In this document: positions 47,481 through 58,700 of the stretch, piece by piece
Position numbering within the stretch: position 1 is the first letter of the stretch
Layout of the letters: every line of letters begins with the position of its first letter
Made by a program: the position numbers and the translations under genes
Notes under the pieces: model-generated
What the model was told of the DNA's origin: nothing
The model's database searches: none
The model's input: the letters and a program-made list of their open reading frames with translations, nothing else
Source: Apteryx mantelli
Lineage: Eukaryota; Chordata; Aves; Apterygiformes; Apterygidae
NCBI RefSeq assembly: GCF_036417845.1
Contig: NC_089994.1
Span: 10,806,001-10,870,000 of the forward strand
DNA: 64,000 bases
Direction of reading: 5' to 3'

Positions 47481-50400
47481 TGCTGATAAATTTACAGCTG
47501 TACTTGTTACACTGGAAAGCAGATACATAGTGAGTAAATGTGCCTGGGGTCATGGAAAAGGCTTTTCAAAAACACATTTCTTCATTTCAAACGTCCTTTT
47601 ATTACCCTAATTGCTTTGTTTAAAAAAAGCCTGAAAGTTCATAGATTTCCCTTGCCAGCTGTGGGCTAGAGACCTGCCCTTGCTCTCCCTGCGGCGGGCG
47701 GGCGGTAAAGCATCCAAGCACTGACTCATCCCTGCCGCGATCCAGGTCCCATACAGAAGACAGGAGCTCTTGGTATTCCTCGCGTAGTGAGATTAACCCC
47801 GAGGGCTGCCTCTGCTTCCGCTGTTGCCGCTGGGTTTTTCTGCCTGACTGGGGAAAGCAACAGCATTTGTCAGACCACATCTGCACCAGCGCGAAATGAC
47901 CAGGCTCGGAGCAGCTTGCTCTTCCGCGGGGAGAATCTCCCGTAAAGGGCTCACGCCCTGCAAAGCCCTTTCTGACTTTGTTTCGCTTTGTTGTGGACAC
48001 AGTGCAAAGAGCCACATCTCTGTAGCTCACCCTGTTACATCGCTGCGCACCTTGCTGGAAGGTATCTCCGTATCTAGCCACAGAAATGGGATAACACCAC
48101 TGGGAATCATCCCTGAGTACTGGACCTGAGGCATCGATAGCACAAGCATTTACTCTTTTAGCTAACACAATAATTCCATTAGCGAGCACCACCAGTACAC
48201 TGTTATCCTCTTAGGTGGATTTTCTGCTCACAGATGGAACACAACACAATAAAACTGGATTAGAATAGTAGCGAGATGAATATAAAAAAGCAAAGAGCAA
48301 AAAGTTAAATAGTTATTATTGTAACTAGCTGCATGTTCAAGCTAGGGGTAAGAGTTCAACATATTGTTTTAGAGCATTTTTTTAAACTTAATTGAGTTAC
48401 ATGCTTTACAAAACAGTAAGAGTAATCTAATTAAAAATAACATGTTTGGATTTACAGGACACAATCTAAAATAATCTCAGAAGGCTTTCGCATATCAAGT
48501 GTATAGTAGCACTTAAAGCAAGCAAAAATAAACTGCAGACTGTGAGCATTTGCACGGGAGATTTCTGATGGTCCTCACAGTAGAATGACATCCAAAACGC
48601 AGCCCGGAGGCAAACAATCAATATTACGCATTTTCATTTTGTTGCGCAGTGAGATTGCCCAGATGTTCAGCAGATTTTTGCTGAGGGAACAGTTCTGAAT
48701 ATTCCTTAACAACAGTTTCAAACTTTTCTGGCGGTGGGCCGGGTTTGGTGTAAGCCGCTGCTGTCGCTGTGCGCTCGGCAGACCAGCCGCCGTCTGTCCT
48801 GGCGCTTTGACCTCAAGCGCTGGACATTTTGTGGGGGCTCCAACCAAGGAACCTTTAATAGCACTGAGACTGCAGAATGACCCCATGTGATTTTTAGACT
48901 TTAGTTCAAGCACTTTAGGGATTTTTAGGAGCTGTAATATTTGTCCAGTCCAGCTTCAGCCAGCCCCTGTCCCCAGGCGGCCTGACGGTATCTCGTGCAG
49001 TTTTAATGGGCCCCTCGCTCAGGCTTCCCTCTTCCAGATGTTAGATGCCAAAGACAGCAGCTGGGACTCGGGTTGGATGGCAGGTTGCAGGGGAAGAGGC
49101 AAGATAAAAATGAGTGTTACCGGGGATAAAAGGGAAAGGGCATTGTGGGGAAAAAAGATTTAGAAGTGTTTTGCAGGAAGCAAAGAGACTGACATTTGGT
49201 GAAAAAGAACAATGGAGGTTTATAAGAACTGGAGGAGAATTTTTGCAAACATTTTCCTTCTGGGCTCTTGACAAGAAAGAACATGCACAGAATAAATACA
49301 GTATAAACACACACCCTTACCTCCATGATAAGGGCTAATACTTCCAAGATTAAGCTGAAGAAAAATAGTCTGATTTAAATTTCAAAGCTGTATGAGAAGA
49401 ACCTGAAAGCTGAATACCTTAAATAGAGATAATGAGGCAGGCAAAAAAGGATAAAGGTGGGGCGGGGTGGGGGGCTCATCTGTATAACAGTATCTCTGCT
49501 TCATTTGTCTGACCTGCGGGGGCCACTGTTGAGCTTCAAAATGTCCAAGAGGGAAAGGACCTGTAATACAGTTTCTCAGTCTGCACCATATATGTGTGAG
49601 ACAGAGACACAAAGTGGCAGACAGGGGAAAGACATTCAGCTGGAAAAGCTGGAAAGAGGTTTAACTCTTTTAGCAGAAAGACCATTTTCTTCTGGCCAGG
49701 CGCAATGTCCTTGCAGTTCTCCTGCAAGTCCCTCAGAATGAAGCAGCACGTTAGCACCGAGACTAAGTAGAATAAATTTATGCATGATAAGGAGAGGGAA
49801 CTAACTCTATTTTCAATTATTCTGGAGCCACTCACACTGACTGAAATCTTGCTGTTGGAAGCTGTGTACCCAGCTGGCATATTAGTGGGATAATATGAAT
49901 AGTGCAATCTGTAGTTTGGGGAATGTGGATAAGGAGGCAAAGCTTGAACAGGTGGACGGGAACGATAAGAACGCACGATTAGATACGCAAAGTCTGAACA
50001 AGAGAATCTGTAAAATCTGCCAGCATCCTGAGACTCAGATTCAATAGCATTTCTCTCACCATGTGCAAAACCACTGAGTTTAACAGGTAGAAATCTGTGC
50101 TGAATTTTGGGAGACATCAGGGAAAAAAAGCTCTACTCTACTTATTTTTGCCTAAGGTTTCTGTGTTTTTTAGCTTGCAAATAAATTCATACAAAGCTCT
50201 AAATGATTGCTCAAGAGATCATTTGAAATTTAGCACTGAAATCACATTTACAGTAAGTTCTGGCTAAGTAATAGGAATGTGGCATGGCATGAAAGCGAAG
50301 AGTATGCATTCCTCGAACTTACTGAGCAATCCCCTGTGATAGATGGTCGGAAACTGTAATTTCCTGAGACAAATGAGAGGCTGAATGGTGTTAAGACTCT

Positions 50401-51479
50401 GGTTTTGGAGTTACAGTGTCAACTTGTAATGTGGTTTGTCTCATAAAATGGTTCTAAATTTGAGGGCATAAAAAAACCTGAAGTTAGTTCCTTTTTACAA
50501 CCCATTTTAATGGTCTCAGATTTCAGTTTCTGACAGATCTTCAGGGATACAGATGTGTAAAAGCATAGAAAAGGGAGAAGATTCTGCTGAGGCTGCTAGT
50601 TGGAAAGTCTGCCACTGTTAATAGAATATTTTCCATAGATGTTCTATTGAAATAGTATTTGAGTACTTTCTGCATAAAAATCAATACCAGTAGCAGACTA
50701 GTGAACTGCAGAGAATAACTGGGGCTGTTTCTTTTGGAGGATAAAGACTTGCTTTGTTAGGTATTTTGGAGGGGAAGAATGTAGAGGGAACTGTTGGTAA
50801 AGATGAAGGTTTGACAGATGTATCAGTCTGACAGCAAAAAAATTAATTTTTCTCTCCTTTCCTGATCCAGAGAACATAAAAATAATGCACATATGAAGAA
50901 ATATGTGGTTGAAGCAAGGTAAATTAACCTGTATGGCAATTCATGCAATTACAGACAGACTTTACTAATACCCAAGCATGTTAATTTAAAGGAAGCTCAG
51001 GTAATTTTGAATCATTAATTTTAACCATTAACAATTTTTTCCTTTGACCCATACAGGATATATCTGGTTTGGTGCGGAAACTATCTAAAATCATAACATA
51101 CCTGCAGTTTCCTACTCCATAAAGCAGACCAAAATATTGTGTTTCTCTGGTAAGTCAGCAGAGACTTTGTTTAGAAAAAACAGCACGTGTCCCAAAAGAG
51201 CTAATCATCAACTGCACGGGTTATCAAAGCACGATCTGCATGTGTCTTCTGTGTTTTTTTGAAGTTTAGACAGCATCTGCTTTTAAATAGTTGTGCACTT
51301 TCGAATCTGGCAGTACCACTGGATACTGACCCAGGCCTGCCTTGCTGCTTACTCCATCCTCCAGGTCAAAACAGTGTACGATTACTGACCTGCGGATAAT
51401 TACTTTTCCAGTTTGATCACATTGTTTTGCTGTATAATGCAATAGTGGTGGAGCTAAGCTGAGCTCTCACTCCCGAAAG

Positions 51480-52740
51480 GAGGCTCCTTGCGAAGCGCAG
51501 AGCTGCTGCTGAAAGGAGCGGTGCTTCAGGCGGGAGAGGACTGGCGGGTTCACGGCAGAGCACGGCTGATTCGCGCTACACGGGAACGGACCTACCAGTT
51601 CTGGCGCGAGCTAGATCAACTCTGCCGAAACCAGCTGACCAACAGCTGCTTTTATTTCTGAAAATCCTGGTTCGTGGTTTCCAGCACCAGGAGCCTGGGG
51701 CTTGTAACTAAGTATGAAGTATGCTTTTACCGATGAGACTTGTGATCTGCTCTTCACACGGGGCAGCGCTCACACTGGTGACCGCAAACTAAGACGGTTA
51801 AACGAGGCGAAGCCGCAGACGGTGGCTCCACACAGGCCTCCCAGGCCCTTGCGGGCAGCGTGGGTGCGGGGAGCCCGTGCCGTGGGGCCCTCCCGGCTTT
51901 TCCTCGTCGCTCCGGCGTCACCCCGATCAACACCCTGAACGGGAGCGGCGTGAACACCCTCGCGCCCAGCCTCCCCCAGCAACCGGCCGGAGCAGGGGCC
52001 AGTTTCAGCGGGGCCCAACAGCATCAGCCCTTCGGCTCGGGCCTCACCCGCCCTTCGTACCCCATTGCCCCAGGTTGAAGCCTGCAGGCGGCTGCAGCCA
52101 GGCCCGAGGCCTCCCTGCGCGACCAGGAGGGGCTGAGGAGGGGCAGGCGAGGCCACAGGGCCCGCACGGTGCTTGTACAGCGCCTGACAAGCCCCCGCCG
52201 GGGGAGGCGCTTCGCGGAGGAAGTGTGTCCCTCGCGGCGCTCCGTCGGGGGCGGGGCGGGCGCGCTGCCGCTGCCGCTGCCGCGCGCGCGCGGCGTCGGG
52301 GCTGAGGGGGCTGGCGGCCGCCCTGGCGCCATGTCGTTCCGCCGCGCCCTGGCGCTGGCCGCCTGCGGGCTGGCCGGCGGCTCCGTGCTCTTCTCCGCCG
52401 TGGCCGTGGGCAAGCAGCCGGCCCGCGGCGGCGGCGACGCCGAGCCGCGGCCGGGGAGCGCCGCCGCGGCCGCCGCCACCGGCGTGCCCGCCGCCGCCGC
52501 GGCGCCGCCGGGCTTGCTGCTGCTGCCGCCGCCCGCCACCGCCTCCTGCCCGCCGGCCCCCGGCTGGATCGAGAGGCCCGCGGGCACCGGCGGCTTCTGG
52601 GACAGCAACTGGGACAGGTGGGCGCCGCGGGCCGGGGCCTGCTCGCTTCGGCAGCCGGCGTGGTGCCTCCTGGCTCCGCTCGCGCGGATACGAGCGATTT
52701 GTCAGTGCCTGCTGCTGTCCTCGGGAGCCTGAGCTTAAAC
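51480..52740 (+). promoter_or_regulatory. PGAM5: PGAM5 CpG island and TATA-less promoter
   Basis: The island spans the region upstream of and through PGAM5 exon 1. An SP1-type GC box cluster GGGGGCGGGGCGGGC lies at 52247-52261, about 70 bases before the start codon. An ETS-like GGAAGTG lies near 52219. No TATA box is visible. This is typical of a housekeeping promoter of a mitochondrial protein gene. The transcription start site cannot be placed from sequence alone. Confidence 0.8.
52331..52617 (+). CDS. PGAM5: PGAM5 exon 1 (membrane anchor and linker)
   Basis: It encodes 95 residues plus two bases: [20 protein letters not shown] then [10 protein letters not shown] (PARL cleavage and AVAV), a Gly/Ala/Pro linker with two poly-Ala blocks and a Leu-Pro run, and the FWDSNWD multimerisation motif. 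The linker is about 28-30 residues longer than in human. The donor is GTGGGC. Confidence 0.96.
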
Positions 52741-55700
52741 ACTGCGTAAATATATGTGTTGAACTTAAACGCTGGCTAAAAAACATAGTTAAATGTTGCG
52801 AAGTTGGCAGTTGCGCGGTCATTTCCGGAGGGGAAGCTGGTGCTTGAGGGACTCGGGTCGCCAAGTGCTTTGCCAAGTAGAGGAGTTCGGGAGCCCTCTC
52901 GTCTGGCAGGGGATCCCTCGCTTGCGCCTGAGACTTGCAGGTGAGGCTCTTACGGAGAGCGCAGCAGCGGGGTCTGGGATCAAGCGAGGAGTCCCCAGGG
53001 CTCCCCTCCAGCTGAATGTTTAGGTGGTGAGCTGCTGAAAACCAGAATACGGTTGAGATTGCTGAGTGTAACCCCGGTTAGGAAGGGTTTCATCTTGGGC
53101 AACATAGTACTCGAAGGAAGGTCTTCCCCGTGTTTTAGTTGGGACGGTTCGGAGACTTTTCTCTCTGTAAAAATGTGCAGATTGCTTTATTGTAATTCTT
53201 TTCTCTCGTGAGATTGCAAAGCTTTAGTGCTTGCATTTATCAAAACCTAAATGCGTAGAAGACTTATCTACTTTTTTAACCCAGTGTTAACCTTATTTCT
53301 GTATTGCTTTATTTCTACGCAAAGGTGTTCCTTTTTAATAGCAACATTCTTGCAGACAAAAAGTGTTATTACATACTAGGTGTATAGTAGGCCTGCTAGT
53401 TATGTTGACCCTGGAACTGCAAGTTAGTACGAGTAATGCTGCTTTGGACTCTAAGTTGTTTTCTTCATAGTGTTGTCTACATTAAGCCAAGGGTTAACTC
53501 TTTTTTTTCTGATTCTGCAGTTAGGATGTGCAAATGTCTGTACTGAGCTTTGGCTCATTCAGCTTCTCTCTGGTAGAATTATCTCCCTAGGGAGACTTCT
53601 GTCAGGCTCCTGTTTAATCATAGTAAATCCAAACTTAAGCACTAACAGATTTTTTTATTGTATAATGCATCCTGATTTGATTTGTGAGATGCAGCAGAAT
53701 CAAATGCATGTTTACGTAGGGCTCTGTATTCCCTAATTATAAAAATCATAGTGACTTTCATTAAATACAGTTATTTCTAGTTAAATGGGTACTAAAACTA
53801 CTTATTTAATTGTAGAGCCTGGTCCTGCTGAATAATTGGCTTGCTGTAAGGGAGAGTGACCTTTCAGACTTGGGTAACCTTTTTTTGGTATCTCAATACT
53901 CCTGATACAGGGAGTAGAGATTGGGCTGTAGCTGATGTAGCTGTCAGAATTGCCTAAACAAATACCAGCTAGATGACATTTAATAGAGCAGTTAATGATA
54001 GAGTACTACATCACTGTTTATCATAGTGTATACATAATGGCTGTATATTATGTAAATATATTAGTGCAGATCAATTTTAGTTTTCTACTGTACCAGTTGG
54101 TGTGGTATGGCTATTGCTCTATCTGCTTGAAATCTTAGCTCCACTTTTGGGGCAAGGTTTGCAGCAACATAAATAGGTAAAGTTGTTAAATACCTAGGCT
54201 TATAAATATATGAAGCATCTGACCGCTTCTCTTTTGAAAAAAAAGAACATTAGCAAAGTCAATGCATGAGCAAATAATTGGCTATTATAATATTCTTTTA
54301 ACAGTTCAGAAATTTTGAAGTTTTAAGCAGCAGAATGCAAGTGACTGTTTTCAAACTTTCTGTTAACCTGACATGATACTATATCAAGGATGTTGCATTG
54401 GTCTGTGCCACTTGCACAAGAATCATACAGTTCAGTTTTTAAAGAAGACTAGATACGGTTTCATTTCATATAAGACACTTTATCTGAAAGCTATTCTAAT
54501 TAGTTTTCTATTAACTAGAGAGCTTGGTGTGCAGGAGAAAAGCCTTAAATTATTGCCTAAGTTTCTGTGCTTTGGATGATTTCCTTAATTTTTTTGGGTG
54601 GTCCTTCAAAATAGTTTTATGAGGTCTAGAAATATCTGTATTTCTAAATGCAAACAATTTCTTATCCTGGGTTTCTGCCATAGGATGAATTAATCTCTGC
54701 TTTACTTTAGAAATCTGCTTGAATTTTCGAGACATTCTTTCTGTTTTCCTAAGGTATCTTCCTAGCAGTATAGTTTCTAATGAATAAAAAAAAAAAATCT
54801 GTGAAATTTCAGTGGAACTTCTAATTATGGGACTATTGCTTCATTTTTAATGCTGTCTGCTAAGAACTTTCTTAACAGTTTAATGAATATATTGAGCCTC
54901 ATGGTCAAATAGAAATCATGTATTTCCTAAAGCAAAATATGATGCAGGGCTTTTTAAGGTTACCTTTGACTGTGGAAATAAATCTGTGAAGCAGCAACTT
55001 CTCTGACTAAATTGCTTTGCCCCAAACTGAATAAAAATAATATTCTTGATTTAAAAAAATCTAAGCAAATGAAGAAACATATTTAATTATAAGAATGGAA
55101 GAAGTGAGATCTTCAGGGGATTGAATAAACTAACTGTTCTTTAGGTTTGAGATCAAGGGAAAGGATTTACTTTCCGAGATGGAGAGACATAGTAAAAGGA
55201 TTTGTGTTAATAGGGAGGAGGAGGATCAGTAGAGAGAAGGGACCAGAAAGACTAATCTGTGGGAGACTTGGACAGGGTTGATGAGGATAGTGCAGTGGTG
55301 GTGTCAGCAGTAGGAAAGCTGTAGCGCTAATCTGTGATGCTGGAGGAGGGAAGGGAAGATCCTTTGTGCCCGGTGTCCTCTTGTGGAACAGGATCAACTG
55401 TCTGGGTGATGTGCGAGAGGAAGGTTATGGTTTGCAGAGAGGGGGATTAGTGTGCAGTATGACAAAGTGGAAGAAAGATTAAAGTGGCTTCAGGCGAGAG
55501 AGTGATGAAAAAATTGAAAGGGTAAATAAACACTCCAAGTTTAAAAATAAAAATAATATTGGTGGGACCTGGTATGACCTCAGTCAGGTATCAATAAAGT
55601 AAGAGGGTTGACTGATTGGATAGATATAATCAGAAGTTTGTCGCTTCTCCTCTTGGATACTTTCTCCCTTAAAGAAAAGGTATTAGTGTAGCTGTTGTGA

Positions 55701-58700
55701 ATTTCAGTGAAAATCTTAACTATTGAATTGACAGGAGTCCAGATACAAAGTCCTAATAAAGTGTTTATCAGCTTCTTGTCCAGACCGACTGTAGCATTTG
55801 TACGTTTCAGTGTGCACCCTCGCTTGCACTAGAATTTGACTCTTCACTGTGTTTGGTGTTGCAGGAATTAGTTGAGAGGTGGCTGTGGCTAAACAGCAAA
55901 TTTATTGATGTCAGTGGCATTAATGTCTCTCTTTTTTTTTTTTCCTCTCTTAAACACAGGCTTTTATTTATAGCTGTTGCACAATGTTTTGAATCAGTTT
56001 TGCTACATAAATGGCTAAATAGTCAATTTTAGTACTTCAGTTAAATCTAGAACTAAGGCAAGATTATCCATGTGTAAAAATTCCTCTGCGGTTTAGTCTC
56101 ACCTGTGTAAAAATGACTCTTTAAATCTATTTGTTTAGACGTGAACCACTGGCTCTTATCAACCTCAAAAAGAAAAATGAAGAAACGGGGGAAGAAGAAC
56201 TTGCCTCACGTTTAGATCACTGCAAAGCAAAAGCCACCAGGCACATATTCCTTATCCGCCATTCGCAGTATAATTTGGACGGCCGGGCTGATAAAGATAG
56301 AACTCTGACCCCACTTGGTATGTATTACTGGAAACATTGTACCTTCTTTTTTGAGAAAAAAGCTTCTTATTCGCCTCTGTCTTGATCAGTACAGGTCAGT
56401 AACTCAGCTCTGCTTTAGGTCTCACTGCCAAACCTTAATCCACTTCCTGGATCCTTTTTAATAGAAAGATATTAAAAGTTAGTTTGTTTTTTCCTTTTCT
56501 GATCTTCTAAATCCAAACATTATGAAGCATGTTTTACAGAGTTCTAAATACATGCCACAGTTGTAGAGAAACTTCATAACGGAAAATTCAAACTATTTTA
56601 AGGGGTTTGAGCTAAGTTTACATGCCAGCTGGCATAATTCTCCAGTGCTAAGGCTTTTGTCTGAAACTTAGCTCTGTGACTAGCTTGGAAATAAATTACC
56701 TGTAGAAGATGGAGTCTGTTTGTGTTAGTTAATTGGCTGAGTTATGAAAAGATATTTTTTTACCAGACTGTCTCCTCTGTTGGAGTGTTTGTTAATGAGA
56801 TATATTTCACTTTTGTTGCTAAGCAGTGTTTCTGGGAACACTGCTGATCAGTTACATGAAATGAGAATAACAGCCATCTGTGTTAATCTAACTCATTGAT
56901 CCGGTGACTAGTTATCGAATGCTAATTAGTATTGATTTAATATTCTTGTAATAGCTTAGTAATAGCAGCAGATGTGTTCTTGATTATAAATATATCAAAA
57001 CTGTTTTGGTGGGGGGAAGAAATATTGTTGGGTAGTGCTGCTTGAGGTGTTGGAAGTCTCATGCCAAATGGTTAGGATAAACACCTTATTTTATTCAAGT
57101 CTTAATTGCCAGTGTGCACACAGGAGTGAAACGGTAATTTCACAACTGAGATGCTGGTTACAAAGTATAATCTTACCCCTGTCTCACCCTGTGCCTTTGC
57201 TGAGTTGCTTAAACTGCCAGGGTTTTTTTTGCCTACCTACCTAAAAGATGGAATAAAGCCTTCCGTAGTATATCCAAGTGCTATGGTTCTTAACTGTTCC
57301 TAGATGATGTTGCCTATAAGAAAAATACGCTATCCTGTCTGAGTGGATCTGCTTGACAGTTTCCTCTTTTATGCTCCCAAAACATAGAGATGGGAGATGA
57401 CTTGAGTCAGCAGTGTTTTTTTGTTGGGGGTGGCTTCCTTGAGGTGGGGATAACAGGGACATGGAATACTCTGGTGAACATTTCTAAAAATAACATTTAT
57501 TTTTAAGTAAAAAGAAAAATTCCTGCCAGTGGAAATGTGAGCTGAAATTGGCTAACTGGTAAATTTGATCTGAACAGGTAGTGGCACTAATAAAAGCATT
57601 CTTCCAATTACTTTTTGAGAAGAAAAAAACTGGCTTGATGATGAACTACTATCTCTACTGTACAACTTCTTAGGTAGTTTGTGTGAGGTTCTTGCTTGAG
57701 TATCAGCAACTTAAATACTGAATATCATTTTTAAGGTCGAGAACAAGCTGAACTGACTGGGCACAGACTGGCAAGCTTGGGGTTGAAATTTGATCAGATT
57801 ATCCACTCCTCCATGACTAGAGCAACTGAAACAACTGAAATTATCAGCAAGTATCTCCCCGGTAAGTGACTTCTGTTAATGTATCAGTGTCTTCTGATTC
57901 CGAAAACTGCTTCCAGTAGAATTCTAAGCTTGTCCTTGAGTTAAGGTGTAATTGAGCTGTTACTAGCCAATTTCTAGACCTGTGTGAGTATGTCTATATT
58001 TTAAATTAAAGAAACTAACAACCCTAATTCTGCTTGTTTCCAGTTCATCTTTAAAAATACAAGAGGGAGCTGGCCCCTCTGAGTGAGTAGGCTGGTACCA
58101 GTATGTACTGCTGTGTAGGAGAACTCTGCTGATTGCTCTTCCTTCTCTTACGCTTTTGTGAGCAAAGACTGTCACAGGTCATCAGGATTACTTCAGTCTT
58201 TACCTGGCCTCAGGGGTCAATAGTGCAGGAGAGAAGAGAATCATAAACTCCAGGTGTTGTAGCGATGCTTGCTGGGTTAGTTAACAGGCCCTTCTTGTGC
58301 ACTGTGCTGTCCTGTGGGCAGAGGAAGATGTGGCACACTCGTAAAGGTAAAGGATATGGATTTCTGTAATGCGTGTGGGTGGCTGCCTTGTTTTTTGTTC
58401 CCTTTTTCTTTCCCCCCCTCCAGTAACTGCCATTTAAGCAAAACCGTGGCTGTCTAAGTTGTGGTATGAGTAGCTGATCTAAACTCCACATTAGACTTCT
58501 GCACATCTAGGTCACACTGAAATGCAAAAACTACTGATTGCAGTGAAATCTGATGTGAACAATACAAAAATCTGTATGAGAATGTGCACACATACTGAAA
58601 TGTGAACTAAAGATTTCTCACTATAGCTAGTTCTCTCTGGAGCGTCGGAGTAGGTCTTTTGGGTTTGGGGATTTTTTGTTTGTTTTTTAGCAGATATTCA

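Larger units (their letters stand above)
37000..51480. other. Intergenic region between ZDHHC8 and PGAM5
   Basis: I find no recognisable protein-coding exon here. Notable contents are a perfect hairpin (38.07 kb), CpG-rich patches, a CA/TG tract, a C homopolymer and a polypyrimidine tract. Two long minus-strand frames (47620-48192, 190 codons; 49536-50117, 193 codons) have no recognised domain and are not claimed as genes. Confidence 0.6.

Noticed and set aside
47264..47530. Ser/Leu/Phe-rich plus-strand frame
   Set aside because: It comes from the polypyrimidine tract; low complexity only.
52169..52330. In-frame N-terminal extension of PGAM5
   Set aside because: The frame is open upstream, but the extension begins at a GTG, not an ATG. 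The homologous start is the ATG at 52331 with a good context.
51770..52876. 368-codon minus-strand frame across PGAM5 exon 1
   Set aside because: It overlaps a CpG island where stops are rare; the peptide is Arg/Ala/Gly low-complexity sequence and mirrors PGAM5 exon 1. No domain or splice logic supports it.
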